Shown: positions 46,386 to 55,003 of the stretch, in pieces
Layout: the number at the start of each line of letters is the position of its first letter
How positions within the stretch are numbered: position 1 is the stretch's first letter
Origin: JAHWKV01 sp040905365
GTDB taxonomy: Bacteria; Actinomycetota; CADDZG01; JAHWKV01
NCBI GenBank assembly: GCA_040905365.1
Contig: JBBDRQ010000080.1
Coordinates: forward strand, 1-64,000
Reading direction: 5' to 3'
DNA: 64,000 nt
Notes under the pieces: generated by a model
Told to the model about the DNA's origin: nothing
Database searches by the model: none
The model's input: the letters and a program-made list of their open reading frames with translations, nothing else
Position numbers and translations under genes: made by a program

Positions 46386-46697
46386 TCAAGCCGCCCCCGG
46401 CAACCGGGTGGCGAAGGTAAACGTCCACAGCACGACACCAAACACTGCGAGCGCCAAGACGATGCCGAGATAAAAAAAGCGCCGGAAAACCTTGCTGTCG
46501 AACTTCAGGTGCATGAAGTAGGCAGCCACCATGAAGAACTTGACCACCATCATCGTGCTCAGAATCAGGCGGAAGTACTCTTCCCAGACAGACACGTAGA
46601 TCACCGCAACCTCAGCCGCGGTGACGATCGCGAGGATTACCGCAATCTTGACGTACTGATATTCAGTTGGGTGATCGTGCAAGTGCTCTTCTGTCAC
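46386..46697 (-). CDS. Cytochrome c oxidase subunit IV
   Basis: A 103-residue protein with three membrane helices and the short His-rich N-terminus typical of prokaryotic subunit IV (EEHLHDHPTEYQYVKIAV), followed by KFFMVAAYFMHLKFD. It stabilises the oxidase complex. Start GTG 46697 follows GGAGAG; it is 19 bases behind coxC. Confidence 0.88.
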   Translation of the reverse strand: MTEEHLHDHPTEYQYVKIAVILAIVTAAEVAVIYVSVWEEYFRLILSTMMVVKFFMVAAYFMHLKFDSKVFRRFFYLGIVLALAVFGVVLWTFTFATRLPGAA

Positions 46698-46716
46698 AAC
46701 CTCTCTCCGTATCGCT

Positions 46717-47325
46717 CTAGGGGAACAGGTACACAACGGTGAAAATCAGGATCCACACGATGTCGACAAAGTGCCAGTACAAACCGACCATCTCCACCTT
46801 GCTGGCATCGGCCTGAGGCAGCCGGTCCAGCTTCGACAGCGAGTACATGCTCAACAGCATCATGATCCCCAGTGTCACGTGCGCCCCGTGGAACCCGGTC
46901 AGGACGAAAAAACTGGATGCGAACGGGCTCGTGGTCAGGGTCAGACCCTCCGCGTAGAAGGTCGTGAACTCGTACACCTGCCCTGCGATGAAGCTGGACC
47001 CCAGCAGTGCCGTGGCCATCAACCAGATCCTTAGCTTGCGGTGATCGCCCTTTTGGATGGAGGACAGAGCCAGCACCATGGTCAGCGAGCTCATCAGCAG
47101 TACGAATGAGCTGACCGAGGTGAAGGGAATATCGTAAATCTCGTGCCGAGTTGGCCCACTGCCGACCCGGTCCCGGTAGAGCAGGTGGGCGGAGATGAAG
47201 GCTCCGAAGAACAGGCACTCAGAACCCAAAAAGGCCCACATGGCCATCTTGACGTTGTCCAAACCGGTGTAGGTCTGGTGCGCCCCGTGCTCGTGCTCGG
47301 TGGCTACCGCAGCTGAATCGGACAT
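46717..47325 (-). CDS. coxC: Cytochrome c oxidase subunit III
   Basis: A 202-residue protein with five membrane helices. It has WAFLGSECLFFGAFISAHLLY, GFHGAHVTLGIMM and the C-terminal VGLYWHFVDIVWILIF, the family fingerprint. The five-helix length is normal for bacterial caa3 enzymes. Its ATG shares one base with the coxA stop and follows GGGAGGG. Confidence 0.94.
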   Translation of the reverse strand: MSDSAAVATEHEHGAHQTYTGLDNVKMAMWAFLGSECLFFGAFISAHLLYRDRVGSGPTRHEIYDIPFTSVSSFVLLMSSLTMVLALSSIQKGDHRKLRIWLMATALLGSSFIAGQVYEFTTFYAEGLTLTTSPFASSFFVLTGFHGAHVTLGIMMLLSMYSLSKLDRLPQADASKVEMVGLYWHFVDIVWILIFTVVYLFP

Positions 47326-49253
47326 CAGTGACCCTCCCCCGCGGTCGCCGGCTCCAGTACCCAACCGTAGAATCCGCTCAAACACACAACGGCGCCGAGT
47401 ATCCCGACCAACCAGGACGCCATGATCACCCCGGCCGCCATCATCGGCATCCCGGCTGCAGCGACCAGCGGGAAGTAGGACGGAGAAGGTAGATGGATGC
47501 CGTGGCCTTCCTCGCCGTGGCCTTCCTCGCCGTGGCCTTCCTCGGCCGGAGCGTCATCTGAGGATTCGGCGTCGGCGCCACCGGTCGGCACGGGAACAGG
47601 CCGGCCCTTCTTGTCTTCCTTGTACTTGCGATGCCAGAAATCGTCCCGCTCCTCGACCTGTGGAATCTCGGCAAAGTTGTACTCGGGCGGCGGGGACGGG
47701 ATGGTCCACTCCAGCGTCCGGCCGTCCCAGGGATCCTCGATCGCCTTCTCGCCGGAGCGCTTGCTCTTGACCCAGTTGTACATGAAGACGATGGTGGACA
47801 GAGCGATTATGAAAGCCCCGATGGTGGAGACCATGTTCCACATCCCCCAGCCCAAACCCTCCTGGTAGGTGTAGTAGCGGCGGGGCATGCCCTTGAGGCC
47901 CAGGATGTGAAACGGGCCGAACGTCAGGTTGAAACCGATCATCATCATCCAAAAGTGCACTTTGCCCAAGGTCTCGTCCAAGAGCTTTCCGTAAACCTTT
48001 GGGAACCAGTAGTAAAGGCCGCCGAACAGCCCGAGAATGGCTCCGCCGAACAGTACGTAGTGGAAGTGGGCCACGATGTAGTAGGTGTCCTGCTGCTGAG
48101 CGTCGTGCGGGACGATCGAGTGAGTCACACCCGAGAGCCCACCGATGATGAACATGGCTATGAAACCGATCGAAAACAGCATCGGCGTGTTGAACTTGAG
48201 TTTTCCGCCGGCCATTGTGGCCATCCAGTTGAAGATCTTCACGCCGGTCGGCACCGCGATGAACATCGTCGACACCGCGAAGGCGGCGTTGGCGGCCGGG
48301 CCCAGGCCAACGGTGAACATGTGGTGCGCCCACACGCCCCACCCCATGAAGCCGATGGCCGCTCCGGAGAACACGACGAAGCTGTAGCCGAACAGCGGCT
48401 TGCGGGAAAAAGTCGGCAAAATCTCGCTCACGATACCCATCGCGGGCAGGATCAGGATGTAGACCTCCGGGTGCCCGAACAGCCAGAACAGGTGCTGCCA
48501 CAAGATCGGGTCACCGCCGCCGGAAGCGTCGAAGAACAGCGTCCCGAAGCTTCGGTCGAAGGTCATCATGAACAGCGCCACCGCGATGATCGGCATGGCG
48601 AACAACAGCAGGAAGTTCACGATCAGCGACATCCAGATGAACACGGGCATCTTCAGCAGCTTCATACCCGGCGCCCTCATATTCAAGATCGTCACGATGA
48701 AGTTGGCCGAGGCCACGATGGAGGCCACACCCAGGATCTGCAGACCCAAGGCGTAGAAGTCCATCCGGTTGCCGCCCGGCAAAAAGCCTTCAGCCGTGGT
48801 CAACGGCGCGTACCCGAACCAGCCGCCGTCGGGGGCGCCGCCGAAAAACCAACTCGAGTAGATGAACAGCCCGCCGAACAAGAAAACCCAGTAGCTTAGC
48901 GAGTTCAGCCTTGGAAAGGCCACGTCTCTGGCCCCGATCATCAACGGGATCATGTAGTTGAAAAACGCCGCGCCCATGGGCATGACGACCAGGAAGATCA
49001 TCGTCACCCCGTGGGTGGTGAACATTTGGTTGTATACGTCGGCGCTCAGCACCTGGCCGTCGGCTGTGGCCAGCTGCAAACGGATCAGCAGCGCCTCCAA
49101 ACCGCCCAGGATGAAAAAAGCGAAGGCGGTGTAGCCGTACATGATGCCGATTCGTTTGTGGTCGACGGTCGTAACCCAGCTCCATATCCCGGTCTTTGCG
49201 CTGGGACGGCGCAAGAACCGGGGTGTGGCCGGGGTCGGCGTTGCAGACGTCAT
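47325..49253 (-). CDS. coxA: Cytochrome c oxidase subunit I with C-terminal extension
   Basis: A 642-residue heme-copper oxidase core subunit with 12 helices. The binuclear-centre blocks are intact: FWLFGHPEVYILILPAMG (CuB His and cross-linked Tyr), AHHMFTVGLG, and HFHYVLFGGA with the heme ligands. After residue ~560 there is an acidic/His-rich spacer with three GHGEE repeats, then two additional helices. The extra helices recall the fused subunit seen in some caa3 oxidases. Confidence 0.96.
   Translation of the reverse strand: MTSATPTPATPRFLRRPSAKTGIWSWVTTVDHKRIGIMYGYTAFAFFILGGLEALLIRLQLATADGQVLSADVYNQMFTTHGVTMIFLVVMPMGAAFFNYMIPLMIGARDVAFPRLNSLSYWVFLFGGLFIYSSWFFGGAPDGGWFGYAPLTTAEGFLPGGNRMDFYALGLQILGVASIVASANFIVTILNMRAPGMKLLKMPVFIWMSLIVNFLLLFAMPIIAVALFMMTFDRSFGTLFFDASGGGDPILWQHLFWLFGHPEVYILILPAMGIVSEILPTFSRKPLFGYSFVVFSGAAIGFMGWGVWAHHMFTVGLGPAANAAFAVSTMFIAVPTGVKIFNWMATMAGGKLKFNTPMLFSIGFIAMFIIGGLSGVTHSIVPHDAQQQDTYYIVAHFHYVLFGGAILGLFGGLYYWFPKVYGKLLDETLGKVHFWMMMIGFNLTFGPFHILGLKGMPRRYYTYQEGLGWGMWNMVSTIGAFIIALSTIVFMYNWVKSKRSGEKAIEDPWDGRTLEWTIPSPPPEYNFAEIPQVEERDDFWHRKYKEDKKGRPVPVPTGGADAESSDDAPAEEGHGEEGHGEEGHGIHLPSPSYFPLVAAAGMPMMAAGVIMASWLVGILGAVVCLSGFYGWVLEPATAGEGH
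47499..47543 (-). repeat. Three perfect 15-base coding repeats in coxA
   Basis: The unit (plus strand GCCGTGGCCTTCCTC) occurs three times in tandem and encodes GHGEE on the minus strand. It forms the acidic, histidine-rich linker between the core and the extra helices of subunit I. Confidence 0.9.
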
Positions 49254-49266
49254 CGGTGCTCTCCCA

Positions 49267-50304
49267 TCACTTCAAACTCAAAAGGTACTCGACCAGAGCG
49301 CTGATCTGGTCTTCGGTGAGCTCCAGGTCGGGCATCAGCGACCCCGGTTTCTGAGCCGGCGGATCCTCCAACCATGCTCGCAAGTTTTCTTCGTTCAGCT
49401 CAAACATGGAACTGGCAAACCGTTCCCGGCTGGCCAGATGGGTCAGGTTCGGCCCCACGATGCCGGCGGCATCGGTGCCCCCTATGGCGTGACAGGAAGC
49501 GCACATTTGCCCACCGGCGAACTGCTCGTTGTGGAAAAGCTCCCGCCCCTCGGCCACCGCGGGATCCTCGGCCGCGGGCTGTTGTTGATCGGCAACCCAC
49601 TGTTCAAAGTCGGCCTGCTCGTGAGCAACGACCGTAAAGCGCATGTTGGCGTGGGAAAGGCCGCAGTACTCGGCACACTGGCCAAGATACTCTCCGGGTT
49701 CGGTCGCCTCTACGGTCATGGTGTTGACCCGCCCGGGCACCACATCGGTCTTGCCGGCCAGCTTGGGTACCCAGAAGCTGTGGATAACGTCGTTGGACTT
49801 AAGCGACAGGAACACCGGGCGGTTCACGGGGATGTGCAGCTCATTGGCGGTTACCACCCCGTTGTCGTAGTTGACCGCCCACCACCACTGGTTTCCAACT
49901 ATCTCGACCTGAAGCGCGTTGTCGGGCTCCTGCGCTTGGTCGAAGACCACCGGCACGGTCATAAACGCGATACCGGTCAAGATCACCGCTGGGATCGCCG
50001 TCCACAGCAACTCCAGCCGGGTGTGCCCGTGCAGCTGCTTGGGATCGGACTTGTTGTTGGATTCGCGGTACTTGACGAGGATGAATATCAAGGCACCCTC
50101 GACGATGACGAAGATAACCGCGGCGATCAGGAAGGTTACATCCCAAAGACGGTCGGCTTCGATCGCCTGGGGTCCCTCCGGATACAGAAAGTTCATGGGA
50201 GCATCTTTGGAGATGCACCCGCTCAACAACAGCGCGCTGGACAGCGCCACCATGCGTAGGAGGTATTTCGATTTGCTTAGAGCGCGAACGCGCAGTCGAG
50301 CCAC
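49267..50304 (-). CDS. coxB: Cytochrome c oxidase subunit II with cytochrome c domain
   Basis: An about 345-residue lipoprotein-type subunit II: signal with lipobox LLSGC, two membrane helices, cupredoxin domain with the CuA ligands (IHSFWVPKLAGK; GQCAEYCGLSHANM) and a fused class I cytochrome c (CASCH heme site, distal Met in GSLMPDLEL). This makes the enzyme a caa3 oxidase. The GTG at 50304 is chosen because it gives a normal basic n-region (about 30 residues to the Cys); the ATG at 50253 would leave only 12 residues before the Cys. First gene of the cox operon. Confidence 0.93.
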   Translation of the reverse strand: MARLRVRALSKSKYLLRMVALSSALLLSGCISKDAPMNFLYPEGPQAIEADRLWDVTFLIAAVIFVIVEGALIFILVKYRESNNKSDPKQLHGHTRLELLWTAIPAVILTGIAFMTVPVVFDQAQEPDNALQVEIVGNQWWWAVNYDNGVVTANELHIPVNRPVFLSLKSNDVIHSFWVPKLAGKTDVVPGRVNTMTVEATEPGEYLGQCAEYCGLSHANMRFTVVAHEQADFEQWVADQQQPAAEDPAVAEGRELFHNEQFAGGQMCASCHAIGGTDAAGIVGPNLTHLASRERFASSMFELNEENLRAWLEDPPAQKPGSLMPDLELTEDQISALVEYLLSLK

Positions 50305-50355
50305 GAAAAGGGATGCTAGCAGATACGTTGACCGCAACTCGTCGACAACCTCCCT

Positions 50356-51480
50356 GTGAACGCTAAAAAGTCCGATCCCCGCGCTAAAAGCCTGCTCGAT
50401 TCGGCGAAGTCCAAGATTGACGACTGCCTCGAAGGTTGGCTGCGGAGCACGCAAGAAGACTTTGCTACCAACAACGGTGAGCAGATTGTAGCGGAGGTTG
50501 GCCGGAGCGCAATCGGCCGGGGCGGACGGATACGTCCACTGCTGTGCTGTTGCGGGTACGCGATCGCCGGCGGCGAGGGTGGGCTGACCGACAAAAGAAT
50601 CATCCGTGCCGCCGCCAGCATCGAGCTGCTGCACACCTTTGCGATCCTGCACGACGACGTAATGGACGGCTCCGAACTGCGGCGCGGCGAGCCGTCCCTG
50701 TTCAGGCGGATCGCCGACGAGCGCGAAGATCTCGGCGATGAAGAAGCCGTGCACTACGGCGTCTCGGTCGCCATCCTGGCCGGAGACCTGGCTTTGGTGC
50801 TCTCCGACCAGCTGTTCAGCCGCAGCGGGTTCGACGCGGACCGCCTGCTCCGAGCCTACGGCCCGCTGTCGCGGATGCGCCTGGACGCGGTAGCCGGCCA
50901 GTACCTGGACTTGACGCACAGCGGCCGTCCCGCCGGTGCCCAAGACCCCGACCTCGCGGTGAGGATCTCGCGCCTGAAAACCGGCAGCTACAGCGTGGAG
51001 GGGCCACTGCTCATAGGCGCAACACTGGGGGGAGCCACCGAAGCCGCCGCGCGGGCGCTGCGAGAGTTTGCGCGCCCATTGGGCGAGGCTTTTCAGCTCA
51101 CCGACGACCTGATGGGGCTGTTCGGCGACCCGGCCAGCACCGGCAAGGACGCCGAAAACGACATCCGCAAAGGCAAACCCACCCCGCTGATCAGCAGCAG
51201 CCTGGCTATGGCCACCGGCGGCCGGCGCAGCGACATCCTGGCCATCTGGGGAAACCCCAGGGCCTCCGCCGCGGACCTGGCCCGGCTGCGCGCGGCCGTG
51301 CGCGATTCGGGCGCGCTGGGCGTGATGAGCGCCAGGATTCGGGCGCTGGTCGCAGCCTCCTGCGGTGCGCTCAACGACCCCGAGCGCAACGACCTCGACG
51401 AGCAGACCGCCGCGCTCTTACAGCATCTCGCCCAGGGCATTTTGGCCCGCGCGGGCGAAACGGTCGAAGGCGGGATTTAG
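50356..51480 (+). CDS. Polyprenyl diphosphate synthase
   Basis: A 374-residue trans-isoprenyl synthase. The first aspartate-rich region is HDDVMD (about residue 97), shorter than the classic DDxxxxD, and the second is LTDDLMGLFGD (about 245-255); KTGSYSVEGPLLIG is also typical. It would make a C15-C25 or longer prenyl diphosphate for menaquinone, carotenoid or heme A side chains. Start GTG 50356, divergent from coxB. The stop overlaps that of the pyrE-like gene. Confidence 0.88.
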   Translation: MNAKKSDPRAKSLLDSAKSKIDDCLEGWLRSTQEDFATNNGEQIVAEVGRSAIGRGGRIRPLLCCCGYAIAGGEGGLTDKRIIRAAASIELLHTFAILHDDVMDGSELRRGEPSLFRRIADEREDLGDEEAVHYGVSVAILAGDLALVLSDQLFSRSGFDADRLLRAYGPLSRMRLDAVAGQYLDLTHSGRPAGAQDPDLAVRISRLKTGSYSVEGPLLIGATLGGATEAAARALREFARPLGEAFQLTDDLMGLFGDPASTGKDAENDIRKGKPTPLISSSLAMATGGRRSDILAIWGNPRASAADLARLRAAVRDSGALGVMSARIRALVAASCGALNDPERNDLDEQTAALLQHLAQGILARAGETVEGGI

Positions 51481-52067
51481 CTGGATGCAACCGGCTCGAT
51501 GCCCAGACTCGAGTAAGTCAGCAGCGGCTCATAGTTGACACCGCGGGCCTCCAAAGCCTTGCCAGCCATATCAGAACGGTCGACCAGCGTCGTAACAAGC
51601 ACTACCGAGGCCCCGGCCTCCTCCACGGCGTCCAGGGCGCTCAGAGTCGATCCTCCGGTGGTTATGACGTCGTCGACTAGCAGCACCCTCGTATCCTCGG
51701 TAAGCTCGGCTCCTTCGATGCGCTTTAGCTTGCCGTGCTTCTTGGCCTCCTTGCGCACGGAAAACCACCAAGCGTCGGTTCTCACCGCTACGGCGACGGC
51801 GATGGGATCCGCCCCCATGGTCATACCCCCGACGGCGTCAAACTCCACGCCGCGCTCGGCAGCCATGGCCACGATAGCCTCGGCTACCAGCTGGTAACGG
51901 CTGCCTTTGGCGATGGCCCGCTTGCCGTCGATGTAGTCGTGGCTGAGCCCGGCGTTGGCCAGCTGGAAGGGCTCCTCCCGCCACTCGTGACCGAATTTCA
52001 TGACCAGATCCTTGACCTGCTCGCGCAACTGCGCCGGCGATCGGTGTGGGGCTTGGGCCGTCTCGAT
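51477..52067 (-). CDS. pyrE: Orotate-phosphoribosyltransferase-like enzyme
   Basis: A ~196-residue type I phosphoribosyltransferase with the PRPP loop VLLVDDVITTGGSTLSAL and an N-terminal SHDYIDGKRAIAKG as in PyrE. The start is uncertain. A strong AAGGAGGAG (52072-52080) and a TTGACG -35 box (52124-52129, minus strand) point to translation beginning near 52067, but the codon there is ATC. In-frame canonical alternatives are GTG at 52118, upstream of the Shine-Dalgarno, or a TTG well inside the domain. No other pyr gene is nearby. Confidence 0.8.
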   Translation of the reverse strand: METAQAPHRSPAQLREQVKDLVMKFGHEWREEPFQLANAGLSHDYIDGKRAIAKGSRYQLVAEAIVAMAAERGVEFDAVGGMTMGADPIAVAVAVRTDAWWFSVRKEAKKHGKLKRIEGAELTEDTRVLLVDDVITTGGSTLSALDAVEEAGASVVLVTTLVDRSDMAGKALEARGVNYEPLLTYSSLGIEPVASS

Positions 52068-52139
52068 GACTCCTCCTTGGGATTCAGGTGATCGGGTAAG
52101 CCAAGTTTGGCACAGCACCGGCTCGTCAATTACGGCAGC

Positions 52140-52170
52140 AAAAACCCCCCGGCTGAACCGGGGGGTTTTT
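52140..52170. terminator. Rho-independent terminator after groEL
   Basis: A perfect 8-base-pair stem (CCCCCCGG/CCGGGGGG, loop CTGAA) is flanked by AAAAA and TTTTT. It lies 25 bases after the groEL stop codon on the minus strand and insulates the pyrE-like gene. Confidence 0.92.
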
Positions 52171-52194
52171 GTTTCGCATTCGCCACGAGCTGCC

Positions 52195-53835
52195 TTAGAA
52201 GTCCATGCCTCCCGACGGGTCCGGCATACCACCGGGCATCCCTCCACCGGAGTGCTCCTCGGGCTTGTCGACGACCACCGCTTCGGTGGTGAGGAACAAT
52301 GCCGCGATGGAAGCCGCGTTCTGCAGTGCGGAGCGGGTCACCTTCGCCGGGTCGACGATGCCGGCCTTCATCAGGTCCTCGTACTCACCGGTTGCGGCGT
52401 TGAGGCCGTGGCCGGACTTGAGGGTGCTGATCTTCTCCACCACGACGCCACCCTCGAGGCCGGCGTTCTGCGCAATCTGGCGAAGCGGTGCACCGAGCGC
52501 ACGGCGCACCATGGTCACACCGGCCAGCTCGTCGTCCTTGAGGTCGATCTCGAGCTTCTCGAGCGCGGCCTGAGCGAGCACGAGCGTGGTACCTCCACCG
52601 GGAACGATGCCTTCCTCGACGGCTGCCTTGGTCGCCTGTACCGCGTCCTCGATGCGGTGCTTCTTCTCCTTGAGCTCGACCTCGGTCGCGGCTCCTACCT
52701 TGATTACTGCAACGCCGCCGGCCAGCTTGGCCAGACGCTCCTGCAGCTTCTCCTTGTCGTAGTCCGAGTCGCTCTTGTCGATCTCGGCACGAATCTGGTT
52801 GACGCGTCCTTTGATCTTGTCGGCGTCACCTGCACCCTCGACGATCGTGGTCTCGTCCTTGGTGACCACGACCTTGCGGGCCTGGCCCAACAGCGGCAGA
52901 TCGGTGTTCTCCAGCTTGAGACCGACTTCCTCAGAGATCAGCTCGCCGCCGGTGAGCACCGCGATGTCGCTCATCATGGCCTTGCGGCGGTCACCGAACC
53001 CGGGCGCCTTGACCGCAACGCTCTTGAACGTGCCGCGAATCTTGTTAACCACCAGTGTGGCCAGCGCTTCGCCTTCGACGTCCTCGGCGATGATCAGCAG
53101 AGGCTTGCTGTTTTGCATAACCTTCTCCAGGACCGGCAGAACGTCCTTGACCGCCGAGATCTTCGAGTTGGATATGAGGATGTAGGGGTCCTCCAGGACC
53201 GCCTCCATGCGCTCGGGGTCGGAGACGAAGTACGGGGAGATGTAGCCCTTGTCAAAGCGCATTCCCTCGACCAGCTCCAACTCCAGCCCGAAGGTCTGGG
53301 ACTCCTCTACGGTGATAACGCCGTCCTTGCCGACCTTGTCCATGGCCTCGGAGATGATCTCGCCGATCTCACGGTCGTTGTTGGCCGAGATGGCGCCGAC
53401 GTGCGCTACCTGGTCCTTGCTCTCGATTTCCTTGGACATGTTGCCGATGAACTCCACAACGGCACTTACGCCAGTTTCGATTCCCCTTTTAAGGGCGATG
53501 GGGTTGGCGCCGGCGGCGACCACGCGCAGGCCCTCCCGAGTAATGGCGTGGGCCAGAACCGTGGCGGTGGTGGTACCGTCACCCGCTACGTCGTCGGTCT
53601 TTTTGGCGACCTCCTTGACGAGTTCGGCGCCGATCCTCTCGAACGGGTCCTCGAGCTCGATCTCCTTGGCGATGGATACACCATCGTTGGTGATGGTGGG
53701 AGCTCCCCACTTCTTCTCTAGAACTACGTTGCGTCCCTTGGGACCCAGGGTCACCCTTACCGCGCTGGCTAGGGTCTCCATACCCCTCTCCATAGCGCGC
53801 TTGGCTTCATCCCCAAATGCGAGCTGCTTTGCCAT
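52195..53835 (-). CDS. groEL: 60-kDa chaperonin GroEL
   Basis: A 546-residue chaperonin subunit with AKQLAFGDEAKRAMERGM at the N-terminus, the ATP site VAGDGTTTATVLA and a Gly/Met-rich tail (GGMPGGMPDPSGGMDF), so it is the GGM-tail type rather than a His-tail paralogue. It folds cytosolic proteins with GroES. No groES lies beside it, as for the separate groEL copies of actinobacteria. Controlled by a CIRCE operator upstream. Confidence 0.97.
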   Translation of the reverse strand: MAKQLAFGDEAKRAMERGMETLASAVRVTLGPKGRNVVLEKKWGAPTITNDGVSIAKEIELEDPFERIGAELVKEVAKKTDDVAGDGTTTATVLAHAITREGLRVVAAGANPIALKRGIETGVSAVVEFIGNMSKEIESKDQVAHVGAISANNDREIGEIISEAMDKVGKDGVITVEESQTFGLELELVEGMRFDKGYISPYFVSDPERMEAVLEDPYILISNSKISAVKDVLPVLEKVMQNSKPLLIIAEDVEGEALATLVVNKIRGTFKSVAVKAPGFGDRRKAMMSDIAVLTGGELISEEVGLKLENTDLPLLGQARKVVVTKDETTIVEGAGDADKIKGRVNQIRAEIDKSDSDYDKEKLQERLAKLAGGVAVIKVGAATEVELKEKKHRIEDAVQATKAAVEEGIVPGGGTTLVLAQAALEKLEIDLKDDELAGVTMVRRALGAPLRQIAQNAGLEGGVVVEKISTLKSGHGLNAATGEYEDLMKAGIVDPAKVTRSALQNAASIAALFLTTEAVVVDKPEEHSGGGMPGGMPDPSGGMDF

Positions 53836-53934
53836 TCATACCTCCTACGTGGGACACCGTGTCCAACACTGTGAAAAAATCTTGCCGGCCCGACAGGACT
53901 GCATGACCAACCTGGCACTCAGTCAAATCAAGCG

Positions 53935-53975
53935 TTAGCACTCTTGAGTCTAGAGTGCTAAACCCTGGCTGGCAA
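53935..53975 (-). promoter_or_regulatory. groEL promoter overlapping a perfect CIRCE operator
   Basis: TTAGCACTC (53935-53943), nine bases, then GAGTGCTAA (53953-53961) is an exact CIRCE inverted repeat, the HrcA binding site. On the minus strand a -35 box TTGCCA (53975-53970) and a -10 box TAGACT (53952-53947) are separated by exactly 17 bases, so the -10 lies in the CIRCE spacer. HrcA binding would block RNA polymerase directly. The remaining ~110 bases to groEL form the leader. Confidence 0.95.
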
Positions 53976-54130
53976 ATGAGTTACACCGGTAGCAGGGTCT
54001 CGGTGGGCCGACTAATGGGCAGGGAGCCCGCAACCGCGGTCTGCAGCGCTTCTACTTGTGTTTTCTCCTATTTCACCCTTAATATTGTTTTGAACCTTTC
54101 GACGGTGCAAAAGGTACTCAGGAGAACAGC

Positions 54131-54571
54131 ATGGAAACCGGTGGTCGGGTTGATTCGGTAGTCCCCAGAGCCAAGGCGTTTTTTCACGCTCTGCTACCCG
54201 CGCTCGCCTACCTTGCAGGCTATCCGGCCGCGGCCTTCATCCTTGCCTTTACCGGTGCGGCGATGGCCGTGAGCGTGCTGGGCGGACCCCGCTACAGCCT
54301 GTTCGGTTTGGTGTTCAAGGCGATCAGGCCAGTTCTAAAACTCGGACCCGGACGCAACGAGGCCGTGGCACCGCATCGCTTCTCCGAGGCTACGGGAGCC
54401 GTCATGCTGCTGGCCGCCGCCTTGCTCTATCCGCTCGGCGCTCACGGTTTAGCCGAGGCTCTGGCTTTGCTGGTCATGGTCTTTGCAGCCCTCAACGCCG
54501 TCGCCGGGGTGTGCGTCGGGTGCCAGATGTACCTGCTGTTCAAGAGATTCCAACCCGGAGCTACCGGATGA
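54131..54571 (+). CDS. DUF4395 membrane protein
   Basis: A 146-residue protein with about four membrane helices and the family's conserved CVGCQMY motif near the C-terminus (two cysteines facing the membrane surface). DUF4395 proteins are regularly paired with a thioredoxin-like protein, as here (ATGA overlap), and often lie near sulfurtransferase genes in actinobacteria. A role in thiol or sulfur handling at the membrane is inferred. It starts divergently from groEL, 170 bases after CIRCE. Confidence 0.82.
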   Translation: METGGRVDSVVPRAKAFFHALLPALAYLAGYPAAAFILAFTGAAMAVSVLGGPRYSLFGLVFKAIRPVLKLGPGRNEAVAPHRFSEATGAVMLLAAALLYPLGAHGLAEALALLVMVFAALNAVAGVCVGCQMYLLFKRFQPGATG

Positions 54572-54984
54572 TGACGGATCCGATAGTCCTTCGATTGCTG
54601 GTTCTCGGTGCGTTGCTGTTTGCGGCCGGGGGCGCAGGCGTAACTTTGCGGCGGTATTTCCGCAACGCTCAGCTTCCCCGCAACTTCGACCGCAGGGACG
54701 TGGCGCTTTCCCATCCGGGCCCCATCCTGGTGGAGTTCACCTCGCCGTTTTGCCACGAGTGCCAGGTCGCCCTGCCGGTGCTGGAGGCGGTCTCGGCAAG
54801 CGACGGAGCGCCGCTGGCGGTGGTCGACGCCAAGTACCGCCCCGACCTTGCGACAAAGTATGCGATCCGCACCACACCCACCATCCTGGTGGTCAACGCC
54901 CAGGGCCGGGTCACCCACGGGTGGCTGGACAGCGCGCCGACGGCGCAGGATGTAACGGAAGCGCTGGCGCTGGCTTACGGCTAG
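54568..54984 (+). CDS. Membrane-anchored thioredoxin-like protein
   Basis: A 138-residue protein with an N-terminal membrane helix (about 6-24) and a thioredoxin fold. The active site is FTSPFCHECQ, CHEC in place of CGPC; the cis-proline block is IRTTPTILVVNAQG. The helix orientation suggests the domain may be cytosolic or extracytosolic; it is not clear which. Start ATG 54568 overlaps the DUF4395 stop. It converges on the sulfur-carrier gene with 19 bases between stops. Confidence 0.85.
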   Translation: MMTDPIVLRLLVLGALLFAAGGAGVTLRRYFRNAQLPRNFDRRDVALSHPGPILVEFTSPFCHECQVALPVLEAVSASDGAPLAVVDAKYRPDLATKYAIRTTPTILVVNAQGRVTHGWLDSAPTAQDVTEALALAYG

Positions 54985-55003
54985 TGCCTCATCGAGCGGC
55001 CCT

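Noticed and set aside
47631..48899. 422-codon plus-strand frame opposite coxA
   Set aside because: Antisense shadow of the conserved subunit I gene; no motif or start signal.
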